Shown: positions 17,286 to 25,552 of the stretch, piece after piece
Layout of the letters: each line of letters starts with the position of its first letter
Numbering within the stretch: the stretch's first letter is position 1
Origin: Thalassospira marina
GTDB lineage: Bacteria; Pseudomonadota; Alphaproteobacteria; Rhodospirillales; Thalassospiraceae
Length of the DNA stretch: 64,000 bases
Direction of reading: 5' to 3'
Assembly (NCBI RefSeq): GCF_002844375.1
Contig: NZ_CP024199.1
Location: forward strand, 2,306,001-2,370,000
Translations under genes and position numbers: made by a program
Notes under the pieces: generated by a model
Told to the model about the DNA's origin: nothing
Database searches by the model: none
Seen by the model: the letters and a program-made list of their open reading frames with translations, nothing else

Positions 17286-17328
17286 CAACCCGGCGCCGTT
17301 GGCCTCTCCCTGGTGCGGGGCCGGGTTG
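17286..17328 (+). terminator. Partial terminator/attenuator after the binding-protein gene
   Basis: CAACCCGGC / GCCGGGTTG, 9 paired bases with a 25-base loop, followed by TTTTAAAAA. It lies 18 bases beyond the stop. Read-through is expected because the ATPase gene has no other obvious promoter. Confidence 0.55.
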
Positions 17329-17358
17329 TTTTAAAAAGACTGACAAAGGTAACAAACC

Positions 17359-18462
17359 ATGGCCGAACGCCAGAATGCCGTTGAATTGCGCAATGTCGTA
17401 AAGCGATATGGCGAATTCACCGCCGTCAAAAAAATGGACCTGACCGTTCCTGAAAACAGCTTTGTCACGTTTTTGGGGCCATCGGGATGTGGCAAAACCA
17501 CCACCCTGCGCATGATTGCCGGTTTGACCGACATCAGCGAAGGCGACCTTATGATACGGGATAGGAGGGTCAATGACCTGCCTATCCACAAACGAAATCT
17601 GGGGCTGGTATTTCAGAACTACGCGCTGTTTCCGCATAAAACCATTTTTGACAATATCGCCTTTGGCCTGAAATACCGCAAAATCGCCAAGGCCGATATC
17701 GCCCGCAAGGTTCAATCGGCGCTGGAACTGGTGCAATTGCCCCATGTCGCCGAACGTTACCCCAACCAGCTTTCCGGCGGGCAGCAGCAACGCATTGCCC
17801 TGGCGCGCGCCATTGTCATCGAACCTGATGTTCTGCTGCTTGACGAACCACTTTCGGCACTTGATGCCAATCTGCGTGAAGAAATGCGTGTCGAATTAAA
17901 ACGCATCCAGCGCGAACTTGGCATTGCCACGGTTTTTGTCACCCATGACCAGTCCGAAGCCCTGGCAATGTCGGATAAACTGGTGGTGATGAATAACGGT
18001 GTCGTCGAACAGGAAGGCGCACCGGAAGACGTTTATAACAACCCGTCATCCGCCTTTGTTGCCGACTTTCTGGGGCATTCAAACATCTTTGCCGGCCAAC
18101 TGGCCGAACCGGCAGGCGATACCGCCCCGGTCCATCTGCAGGGCGGGCCCAGCCTTTTGACCACGGCCCATCAAATGGAACGTGTCGCGCACCAGCAAAA
18201 TGTGCGCGCCGTGATCCGGGCGGAAAAAATTACGGTTTCAACCGACAAAACCCCAATCAGCGGCGATGCCGGCACCAGCATCCCCGGACGGGTTAAAACC
18301 GTTGACTATCTTGGGCAGATGGCGCGCTATTTTATCACGGCCGAAGGGCGTGACTGGCAGGTCATCAACCCGATTGACCAGCATCCCTTTAGCGAGGGTG
18401 CGGAAATTTTCATGCATATCCCTGCACGTAACTGTGTGTTGTTACCCGGCCATTCAGACTGA
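17359..18462 (+). CDS. Polyamine-type ABC transporter, ATPase (PotA-like)
   Basis: A 367-residue ATPase. Walker A is GPSGCGKTTTLR, the signature is LSGGQQQRIALARA, Walker B is VLLLDEPLSALDANLRE and the switch His is in VFVTHDQSEALAMSD. The C-terminal 120 residues form the TOBE domain seen in PotA and MalK. It energises the importer formed by the three preceding genes. It is placed between the transport genes and the enzymes, so transporter and pathway are one transcription unit. Confidence 0.9.
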   Translation: MAERQNAVELRNVVKRYGEFTAVKKMDLTVPENSFVTFLGPSGCGKTTTLRMIAGLTDISEGDLMIRDRRVNDLPIHKRNLGLVFQNYALFPHKTIFDNIAFGLKYRKIAKADIARKVQSALELVQLPHVAERYPNQLSGGQQQRIALARAIVIEPDVLLLDEPLSALDANLREEMRVELKRIQRELGIATVFVTHDQSEALAMSDKLVVMNNGVVEQEGAPEDVYNNPSSAFVADFLGHSNIFAGQLAEPAGDTAPVHLQGGPSLLTTAHQMERVAHQQNVRAVIRAEKITVSTDKTPISGDAGTSIPGRVKTVDYLGQMARYFITAEGRDWQVINPIDQHPFSEGAEIFMHIPARNCVLLPGHSD

Positions 18463-18485
18463 CCGGTTTTCGAAAGCCCCACCAG

Positions 18486-19856
18486 ATGACCCATGAAATG
18501 ACAAAACCCGGGCATAACCGGGATTCAAAGCTGTTCTATCAAAGCCGGTCACGCCGTCCGCTTATCGACCATGCCAAAGGCGTTTACATGTGGGATGTTA
18601 ACGGCCAACGTTACATCGACGCATCAAGCGGCGCCATGGTCAGCAATATCGGCCACAGCGACCCGCGCGTTATTGCCGCCATGCAAAAACAAATGGAACA
18701 GGCGACATTTGCCTATCGCCTGCATTTTGAAAATGATGCGGCCGAAAATCTGGCCTGGCGCCTGGCCGAACGCGCACCAGGCGACCTGGAACGAGTGTTT
18801 TTCGTATCGGGCGGGTCCGAAGCCGTAGAAAGCTGCCTGAAACTGGCACGGCAATACACGCTTGCCATTGGGCAGGCCCAACGCAGCAAGGTCATTTCAC
18901 GCTTTCCCAGCTATCATGGCTCAACGCTAGGCGCGCTGGCGATCACCGGCTATACGCCGATGCACGCGCCCTTTGCCCCGATGATGGTTGATCAACCCAA
19001 AATCCCGGCACCAACCTGCTATCTCGACCGCGATGACCTGAGCGATCATGACCGCGGCCTTAAATATGCAAACATGCTTGAAGCCGAAATTCTGCGCCAG
19101 GGCCCCGAAACAGTACTGGCCTTTATCATGGAACCCGTTGGCGGGGCCGCCACCGGCGCCCTTGTTGCGCCCGATAGCTACTACCAGCGCATTCGCGAAA
19201 TTTGCGATCAATATGGCGTGTTGCTGATCTATGACGAGGTCATGACCGGCGCGGGCCGAACCGGTAAATATTTCGCCGCCGAACACTGGAATATCGTGCC
19301 CGATATCCTGGCAGTGTCAAAAGGCCTGGCAGCAGGTTATGCCCCGCTAGGCGCCATGATCGCGCCAGACCGTATTGTAAGCCCGGTTCTGGATCATGGC
19401 GGCTTTATCCATGGTTACACCTATGCCGGCAATCCCATTGCCTGTGCGGCGGGCAATGCGGTGCTTGATGTTATCGAACAGGACGGCCTTTTGGAAAACG
19501 CCGCATCATCGGGTGCCGCCCTGAAGGCCGAGCTAGGCAAGCTGATGGCATCCTATTCCTTTATCGGGGATGTGCGCGGCAAGGGCCTGCTGCTTGCAAT
19601 GGAGCTGGTTGCCAACCGCGACACAATGGAACCCATCGCCCCAAAACATATGGCCGCCGCCCGGCTGGTTGATATCGCCTATGACAAAGGCCTGATCATT
19701 TACTGGCGACGTACACGCGGCGGGTATCGCGGTGACCATGTTATGGTCTGCCCACCCATGACCATAACACTTGACCAGTTTGGCGATATTCTGGGCCCGC
19801 TTAACGATGCCCTGGCACAGCTTGAAACCGAACTTAAACAGGCGGGGGGCATTTGA
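18486..19856 (+). CDS. Class III (omega-type) PLP aminotransferase
   Basis: A 456-residue fold-type I aminotransferase. Asp250 in LLIYDEVMTGAGRTG should bind the pyridine nitrogen. Lys279 in LAVSKGLAAGYAPLGAM should form the PLP Schiff base. SGGSEAVESCLKLAR contacts the phosphate. The family includes omega-amino acid:pyruvate, beta-alanine and GABA/diamine transaminases. The BKACE gene starts one base after this stop, which suggests that the transaminase product, a keto acid, passes to BKACE; a beta-amino acid substrate would give the beta-keto acid BKACE requires. No strong ribosome site precedes the ATG; another ATG lies 12 bases downstream. Confidence 0.85.
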   Translation: MTHEMTKPGHNRDSKLFYQSRSRRPLIDHAKGVYMWDVNGQRYIDASSGAMVSNIGHSDPRVIAAMQKQMEQATFAYRLHFENDAAENLAWRLAERAPGDLERVFFVSGGSEAVESCLKLARQYTLAIGQAQRSKVISRFPSYHGSTLGALAITGYTPMHAPFAPMMVDQPKIPAPTCYLDRDDLSDHDRGLKYANMLEAEILRQGPETVLAFIMEPVGGAATGALVAPDSYYQRIREICDQYGVLLIYDEVMTGAGRTGKYFAAEHWNIVPDILAVSKGLAAGYAPLGAMIAPDRIVSPVLDHGGFIHGYTYAGNPIACAAGNAVLDVIEQDGLLENAASSGAALKAELGKLMASYSFIGDVRGKGLLLAMELVANRDTMEPIAPKHMAAARLVDIAYDKGLIIYWRRTRGGYRGDHVMVCPPMTITLDQFGDILGPLNDALAQLETELKQAGGI

Positions 19857-19857
19857 C

Positions 19858-20787
19858 ATGGCAAACAAGGTTATTATCACCTGTGCCGTGACCGGGTCGG
19901 TCCATACCCCGTCCATGAGCCCGCATCTGCCCATCACCCCCGATGAAATTGCAGATCAGGCCATTGCCGCGGCAAATGAAGGGGCCGCCATTTTGCACCT
20001 TCATGCACGGAACCCGGAAACGGGTTTTCCGGCCCCGGACCCGGAAATTTTCATGCAATTTCTGCCCAAAATCCGCCAGGCAAGCAATGCGGTAATCAAT
20101 ATCTCGACCGGCGGCGGAATGACCATGACGGTGGATCAACGCATTCGGGCTGCGAAAACAACATCGCCGGAAATGGCATCGCTTAATCTGGGCACCATGA
20201 ATTTTGGCCTGTTCCCTGCCCTTAATCGTAAAACCGAATGGCAGCACGACTGGGAACCGGACTTCCTTGAAAGCAGCCGGGATTTCGTATTTAAAAATAC
20301 ATTTTCAGATATAGAAACAATGCTGTCGCAACTGGGCGATGCCAACGGCACCCGGTTTGAATTTGAATGTTATGATGTTGGACATCTTTATACGCTGGCC
20401 CACTTCATTAATCGTGGGCTGGTAAAAGGCCCGGTCTTTTTGCAATTCGTGCTGGGTGTTTTGGGTGGCATTGGGGCCGACCCTGAAAACCTGATGCATA
20501 TGAAGGCCACCGCCGACAAACTTTTTGGCGACCAATACCGGTTTTCGGTATTGGGGGTTGGCCGGGCACAAATGCCATTTGCCGCCATGTCGGCAGGGAT
20601 GGGCGGGCATGTGCGTGTTGGCCTGGAAGACAATCTTTACATTCGCAAAGGCGAACTGGCGCGCAGCAATGCCGAACAGGTCGCAAAGGTTCGCGACATT
20701 CTGACAGGTTTGAACCTTGAAATCGCGACACCGGACGAAGCCCGCGAAATGCTGGGCCTGAAGGGATATGACAGCGTCGGGTTTTAA
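19858..20787 (+). CDS. Beta-keto-acid cleavage enzyme (BKACE, DUF849 family)
   Basis: A 309-residue TIM-barrel enzyme. His47 and His49 in HLHARNPETG are the expected zinc ligands, and R253, E257 and D258 in HVRVGLEDN match the catalytic/metal set of the prototype Kce (3-keto-5-aminohexanoate cleavage enzyme). The family condenses a beta-keto acid with acetyl-CoA to give acetoacetate and a new acyl-CoA. Substrates differ among members (amino, betaine-like, dicarboxylic or hydrophobic beta-keto acids). The start at 19858 is one base after the aminotransferase stop, so translation is probably coupled. Confidence 0.88.
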   Translation: MANKVIITCAVTGSVHTPSMSPHLPITPDEIADQAIAAANEGAAILHLHARNPETGFPAPDPEIFMQFLPKIRQASNAVINISTGGGMTMTVDQRIRAAKTTSPEMASLNLGTMNFGLFPALNRKTEWQHDWEPDFLESSRDFVFKNTFSDIETMLSQLGDANGTRFEFECYDVGHLYTLAHFINRGLVKGPVFLQFVLGVLGGIGADPENLMHMKATADKLFGDQYRFSVLGVGRAQMPFAAMSAGMGGHVRVGLEDNLYIRKGELARSNAEQVAKVRDILTGLNLEIATPDEAREMLGLKGYDSVGF

Positions 20788-20840
20788 ACCCGGCCATCCC
20801 GCACGCGTCACCACCAAACGACCAAGGAAAGGGCGGCAGG

Positions 20841-21872
20841 ATGATGCATGCCTATTTTTCACCAGACCAATTGTTACATCACGGCCAGTCCTTTCTGGTC
20901 GGTGGGGAACGAAAACCCATTCCCGAAACGCCGGAACGGGCCGATATCTTAAATGCTGCCCTAACAAAGCTGGGTATTTCCCCATCCCGACCCGCCGATT
21001 ATGGCCTGTCCCCCATCGCCCGCGTCCATTCGCCTGAATATCTGCTGTTTTTGGAAAACATCCATCAGGAATGGCGCGCAGCAGGCGGTGCCGACATTGT
21101 GGTTCCCCATATTCACCCCTTTGATCGTCAGGGTATTTACCCGGCAACACCCGCGGGCAAGGCTGGCTTTCATCTTGGCGATACATCCTGCCCGATTACC
21201 GCGGGGACATGGCAATCAGCACGGGCCAGTGCCAATTGCGCAATTGCGGCTGCGCGCGATGTTGGTGCTGAAAAAACCGATATCGCCTATGCCCTGTGCC
21301 GCCCGCCAGGGCACCACGCCAGCCGTGAAATTGCAGGGGGGTTCTGTTATCTGAACAATTCTGCAATTGCGGCAATGGATCTGCGCGAACGGTTTGGCAG
21401 AGTCGCCATCCTGGATATCGACCTGCATCACGGTAATGGCACGCAACACATATTTTATGACCGGGACGATGTTTTAACCCTGTCCATCCATGCCGACCCG
21501 GCAGGATTTTACCCGTTTTACTGGGGCCATGCCCATGAACGCGGCAATGGCGCAGGCCTTGGTTACAATCACAACTTTCCCCTGCCCCTTGGCAGTGGCG
21601 ATGAAGTGTTTCTAAATGCCCTGGATCGGGCATTGGAAACCATACAGCGCTACGCGCCCGATGGGCTGGTTCTGGCATGCGGGCTGGATGCTTCTGGCGA
21701 TGACCCGTTTGGGGGACTTTGCGTCAGCACTGGCGGATTTGGCAAAATATCCCGTAAAATCAGCTTGATCGGCCTGCCCACCGTGATAGTTCAGGAAGGC
21801 GGGTATGTCAGCCCGACACTGGGTGACAACCTTGTTCAGTTCCTTGAAAGCTTTGCGGAGGCACGATCATGA
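20841..21872 (+). CDS. Acetylpolyamine-amidohydrolase-like deacetylase (HDAC fold)
   Basis: A 343-residue arginase/deacetylase-fold zinc enzyme. RPPGHHA gives the active-site His pair, DIDLHHGNGTQ gives metal-binding Asp and His, and GLDASGDDPFG gives the second Asp. These match bacterial acetylpolyamine amidohydrolases (AphA type) more than histone deacetylases. It should remove an acetyl or short acyl group from a terminal amine. Its presence with a polyamine-type importer and an omega-transaminase suggests that an N-acylated amine enters and is deprotected before transamination. Its stop overlaps the next start by four bases (ATGA). Confidence 0.87.
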   Translation: MMHAYFSPDQLLHHGQSFLVGGERKPIPETPERADILNAALTKLGISPSRPADYGLSPIARVHSPEYLLFLENIHQEWRAAGGADIVVPHIHPFDRQGIYPATPAGKAGFHLGDTSCPITAGTWQSARASANCAIAAARDVGAEKTDIAYALCRPPGHHASREIAGGFCYLNNSAIAAMDLRERFGRVAILDIDLHHGNGTQHIFYDRDDVLTLSIHADPAGFYPFYWGHAHERGNGAGLGYNHNFPLPLGSGDEVFLNALDRALETIQRYAPDGLVLACGLDASGDDPFGGLCVSTGGFGKISRKISLIGLPTVIVQEGGYVSPTLGDNLVQFLESFAEARS

Positions 21873-23029
21873 CTTCAGCCGACATCATCATCATCGGGGG
21901 TGGAATCGCCGGGATGTCTGCAGCCTATTTTTTGGCGCAGAAAGGCAAAAAAGTGATCGTTCTGGAACGCGAAGACCAGCCTGGCTATCACAGCACCGGG
22001 CGATCCGCCGCACTTTACAGCGAAACCTATGGCCCGAAAATCATTCGTAAAATGTCCACGGCCAGCCGGTCCTTTTTCCTGACCCCACCCGAAGGCTTTA
22101 CCGACCATCCAATCCTGACCCCGCGCGGCATGATGATTGCCGGTATGCCCGGCGAGGAAAAGGAACTGCAAGAGCTGTTAACCGAAGGCCGGGCAAATGG
22201 TGCGGATGTGCAGGCACTTAGCCCCGCACAAATTGGTGAACTGATCCCGATCATTGATACCACCCAGTTTATCGGCGGCGCGCTGGAACCTGCGGCAATG
22301 GATATCGACGTTCATGCACTGCATTGGGGTTTCATTCGCCATTTCAAACAGATGAATGGCGAAATCATCACCCGTGCTGACGTCGCCAAAATCGACAAAA
22401 CTGACGAAAACTGGGTCATTACCACCTCGCGCAATGACCAGTTTAGCGCACCCGTCATTGTCAATGCTGCGGGTGCCTGGGTCGATGAAATTGCGAAGGC
22501 AGCCAATGTCACCCCGCTTGGCATTACGCCCAAACGCCGCACAGCCGTAATGGTGGACCTGCCCGCTGGCATCAATGCCGAAAAATGGCACATGACCGCC
22601 ACCATCGACGAAGGCCTGTATTTCAAACCCGATGCCGGGCGTTTGCTGGTATCCCCGGCTGATGCAACCCCGACAACACCGCAGGATGTGCAACCCGAAG
22701 AACTTGACGTTGCCATTGCCATTGACCGGCTGATGACGGTTACCAGCCTTAAGGTGGGCCGCCCCGGCGAAAGCTGGGCCGGGTTGCGCAGCTTCTTTGC
22801 CGATGGCGACCCGGTTTCCGGGTTTGACCCGGCACAAAACGGCTTTTACTGGCTGGCTGGCCAGGGCGGATATGGCATTCAAACCGCCCCGGCCATGGGC
22901 GAATTTGCCGCCTGCATGATTTGTGGCGAGGACATCCCCGCCGGGATGAAAAAGCTCGGCATCACGCAAGAGGCCCTGTCCCCCACCCGGCCCGGCCTGT
23001 TGCCCGAAATTACAGAAGCAACATCATGA
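21869..23029 (+). CDS. FAD-dependent oxidoreductase (DAO family)
   Basis: A 386-residue flavoenzyme with the N-terminal Rossmann motif IIIIGGGIAGMSAAYFLAQKG and HSTGRSAALYSETYG near residue 45. The C-terminal WLAGQGGYGIQTAPAMG is the FAD-closing motif. It resembles glycine oxidase/hydroxyglutarate-oxidase-like proteins that attack an amino or hydroxy acid alpha carbon. In this operon it may oxidise an amino-acid part released by one of the two amidohydrolases. Four-base overlaps with both neighbours show translational coupling. Confidence 0.85.
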   Translation: MTSADIIIIGGGIAGMSAAYFLAQKGKKVIVLEREDQPGYHSTGRSAALYSETYGPKIIRKMSTASRSFFLTPPEGFTDHPILTPRGMMIAGMPGEEKELQELLTEGRANGADVQALSPAQIGELIPIIDTTQFIGGALEPAAMDIDVHALHWGFIRHFKQMNGEIITRADVAKIDKTDENWVITTSRNDQFSAPVIVNAAGAWVDEIAKAANVTPLGITPKRRTAVMVDLPAGINAEKWHMTATIDEGLYFKPDAGRLLVSPADATPTTPQDVQPEELDVAIAIDRLMTVTSLKVGRPGESWAGLRSFFADGDPVSGFDPAQNGFYWLAGQGGYGIQTAPAMGEFAACMICGEDIPAGMKKLGITQEALSPTRPGLLPEITEATS

Positions 23030-24315
23030 CGGGCAACACTGACATACGGGCAAAACTACGCGCAGCCGTTCATGCCCGGCGCGACAAATTGCTGGCTGAC
23101 CTTGCCGAACTGGTTACGTTTCCAAGCCTGCTGGGCGATGAAACCGGCGCGCAGGACTGGATGGCGCAAAAATACCAATCGATGGGCCTGAATGTTGAAA
23201 AGGTTGCCATCGATGTTGAAAAACTGCGCGACAAGCCCGGATTTTCACCGCCCGTCATCGAAAATTATGACGGGCGCGAAAATATCGTTGCCCTGTATCG
23301 CCCCCAAAACCAGACGGGCAAAAGCCTGATCTTAAACGGGCATGTCGATGTGGTGCCAACCGGTCCGGCCGATTTGTGGCAACAACCACCCTTTAGCCCG
23401 CATATCATTGGTGATTGGCTTTACGGGCGCGGTGCTGGCGACATGAAGGCAGGTATCATTGCCAGTTGCCATGCGTTTCAGGCGCTTTGTGATACTGGCC
23501 TGCTGCCTGCCGCCCCAATCACATTCCAGTCCGTGGTCGAGGAAGAATGCACCGGCAATGGTGCGCTGGCCTGCCTGCATGCAGGCTACCGTGCCGATTG
23601 CGCCATCATCCCCGAACCCTTTAACCAGACCCTGATGACGGCGCAATTGGGTGTCATGTGGTTTCAGCTTGACGTTAGTGGCAGCCCTGCCCATGTGCTC
23701 GATACATCGGCAGGCAGCAATGCCATCGAGGCCGCTTATGGCTTCTTCGAAACATTGAAAGAAGTCGAAGACCTTTGGAACCATCCAGCACACCGCCATG
23801 AAGCATATGGTGCGCATATTCACCCGGTGAATTTCAATCTGGGTAAAATATCGGGCGGGGAATGGGCATCGACCGTACCGCCGGTATGCCAGGCAGATAT
23901 TCGCATCGGGTTTTATCCCGGCATGGATATGGCAGAAATTCGGGCAATGATTGATGCCGTCGCACAATCCGCGCTTGAAAATCATCCCGCCTGCAAGGGC
24001 GCGAAATTTGCCATTTCCTATCGCGGTTTTCAGGCCGAAGGATGCGTCATGGATGAACCCCACCCGATGATGCAAACCATTGGCCGCCTGCATCACGAGG
24101 TAACGGGCGAAGCCATAAAAAACTATGCATCAACAGCAACAACGGATGCACGTTTTTTCCAGATCTATGGCAATATCCCGGCCACGTGTTACGGACCCAG
24201 GGCAGAACGCATCCATGGCATTGATGAACGGGTTTCCATTTCTTCGGTAATGCAGGTTACCGAGGTCCTGGCCCTGTTCATGGCTGACTGGTGCGGCACC
24301 ACGCCGCGATCCTGA
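23026..24315 (+). CDS. M20-family amidohydrolase (ArgE/DapE-like)
   Basis: A 429-residue dinuclear zinc hydrolase. NGHVDVVPTG carries the first metal His and Asp, GRGAGDMKAGI the bridging Asp, and SVVEEECTGNG the catalytic and metal Glu pair. A dimerisation domain of about 110 residues splits the catalytic domain. I use the ATG at 23026, which overlaps the previous stop as ATGA. The family removes acyl groups from N-acyl amino acids. Two distinct deacylases in one operon (this and the HDAC-fold enzyme) suggest a substrate carrying two amide bonds, or an N-acyl amino acid formed midway. Confidence 0.87.
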   Translation: MTGNTDIRAKLRAAVHARRDKLLADLAELVTFPSLLGDETGAQDWMAQKYQSMGLNVEKVAIDVEKLRDKPGFSPPVIENYDGRENIVALYRPQNQTGKSLILNGHVDVVPTGPADLWQQPPFSPHIIGDWLYGRGAGDMKAGIIASCHAFQALCDTGLLPAAPITFQSVVEEECTGNGALACLHAGYRADCAIIPEPFNQTLMTAQLGVMWFQLDVSGSPAHVLDTSAGSNAIEAAYGFFETLKEVEDLWNHPAHRHEAYGAHIHPVNFNLGKISGGEWASTVPPVCQADIRIGFYPGMDMAEIRAMIDAVAQSALENHPACKGAKFAISYRGFQAEGCVMDEPHPMMQTIGRLHHEVTGEAIKNYASTATTDARFFQIYGNIPATCYGPRAERIHGIDERVSISSVMQVTEVLALFMADWCGTTPRS

Positions 24316-24354
24316 ACCACACTTTAAATTCTGATTGCATAAACGGAGCATATT

Positions 24355-24702
24355 ATGAGCATCGAACGTTTCCATACCGGCCACCGCATGAGCCAGGCTG
24401 TTGTCCATGGCAATACGGTTTACCTTGCCGGTCAGGTTGGCGAACCGGGCGCATCGGTAACCGACCAGACCAAAAAATGCCTGGAACAGGTTGATGCCCT
24501 GCTGGCCGAATGCGGCAGCAAAAAAGAAAACATTCTGCAGGCAATTGTCTGGCTGGCAGATATGAATGACTTTGCCGAAATGAATGCCGTTTGGGACGCA
24601 TGGGTACCGCAGGGCCACACCCCTGCACGCGCCTGTGGCGAAGCCAAACTTGCAACGCCGGAATACAAGGTCGAATTCATCATCACGGCCGCCAAAGACT
24701 GA
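24355..24702 (+). CDS. RidA-family protein
   Basis: A 115-residue YjgF/YER057c/UK114-type trimeric protein. It has the family core GNTVYLAGQVG and a C-terminal VEFIITA. The Arg that binds the carboxylate in true RidA appears to be in HTPARACGEAKL. It would hydrolyse reactive enamine/imine intermediates from the PLP or flavin enzymes of the operon. CGGAGC lies 7 bases before the ATG. It is the last gene before a strong terminator. Confidence 0.85.
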   Translation: MSIERFHTGHRMSQAVVHGNTVYLAGQVGEPGASVTDQTKKCLEQVDALLAECGSKKENILQAIVWLADMNDFAEMNAVWDAWVPQGHTPARACGEAKLATPEYKVEFIITAAKD

Positions 24703-24708
24703 TTTTAT

Positions 24709-24737
24709 AACGGGCGGTGGATATATCACCGCCCGTT
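24709..24737 (+). terminator. Terminator of the ABC/BKACE operon
   Basis: Perfect 11-base stem AACGGGCGGTG / CACCGCCCGTT with loop GATATAT, followed by TTA. It lies directly after ridA. Confidence 0.85.
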
Positions 24738-25034
24738 TTACCTACCCCGCGCACCTTGCCCAATAGCAGTAAGGCAGCACGACCTCACTCCCTGCCCGTA
24801 CTTGCATCGCGCAACCTTGATCGGCCAGGCCATCCGATGCCCATTCCGGATCAACCTGCCCGCCTCACCTCCCATTTCGCACTGAGTTCCTGATCAAACG
24901 CTCGCAGTCCCGTGACTGTAGCGCTCGGCATTCCCTTGCCTTAACCACATTATTTCAAGACCTTAGCGGAATTTGTTATCATCACACATCCTCTTGCAAA
25001 TCGTCCGGCGGCACCGTCCGCCTCAATTCATATT
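24738..25034. other. Non-coding spacer upstream of the marR gene
   Basis: About 300 bases between the operon terminator and the MarR operator. There is no credible reading frame and no clear inverted repeat. The sequence is C-rich on this strand and looks like decayed or regulatory DNA. I see nothing specific in it. Confidence 0.4.
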
Positions 25035-25059
25035 GTAAGCATATAATTTGTATGCTAAC
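25035..25059 (+). promoter_or_regulatory. MarR operator overlapping the -10 box
   Basis: GTAAGCATA-N7-TATGCTAAC, nine-base arms with one mismatched pair, 8 bases before the marR ATG. TATAAT at 25042-25047 lies inside it, so the regulator would block its own promoter. This is the standard MarR arrangement. Confidence 0.7.
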
Positions 25060-25067
25060 TATTATTC

Positions 25068-25550
25068 ATGGAAAACATCGACATTCTACGGCAAACCGTC
25101 ACCACCAACCTGTTGCAAACCGGGCGTCACTGGCGCCGGGCTGCAACGCAGGTTTTGGGGCATCACGGCATATCCGAGGCCTGCGCCTCCCCTCTTATCT
25201 GGATCAGCCGCATGGGTGGCGGGGCGCGGCAAGTGGTGCTGGCACAACATGTCGGTATTGAAAGTGCGTCGCTGGTGCGCCTTTTGGACCAGTTGGAAAC
25301 CCATAATCTGATTGAACGCAGATCAGACCCCAGCGACCGGCGCGCCAAATGCGTCTGGCTGACAGAAGAAGGCCAGCAACTGGCCAGCAAAATGGAAACG
25401 TTATTAACGCAATTGCGTAACCGCATTCTGACGAATGTCAGCCAGGCGGACCTTGAAGCAACCTTGCGGGTTTTTCAGGCCTTTGACGAAGACAATAGCG
25501 ATTATACCCCTGAAACATCCCCGCAAATGGCAAAGATGGCGGGAGCCTGA
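25068..25550 (+). CDS. MarR-family transcriptional regulator
   Basis: A 160-residue winged-helix protein. The DNA-reading part is RQVVLAQHVGIESASLVRLLDQLE and the wing is RRSDPSDRRAKCVWLTEEG (DRRAK matches the MarR DxRxK signature). The next gene, a FUSC exporter, starts 2 bases after its stop, so it most likely represses the exporter and is released by an aromatic acid or similar toxicant. The palindrome at 25035-25059 is its probable operator. Confidence 0.9.
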   Translation: MENIDILRQTVTTNLLQTGRHWRRAATQVLGHHGISEACASPLIWISRMGGGARQVVLAQHVGIESASLVRLLDQLETHNLIERRSDPSDRRAKCVWLTEEGQQLASKMETLLTQLRNRILTNVSQADLEATLRVFQAFDEDNSDYTPETSPQMAKMAGA

Positions 25551-25552
25551 CT

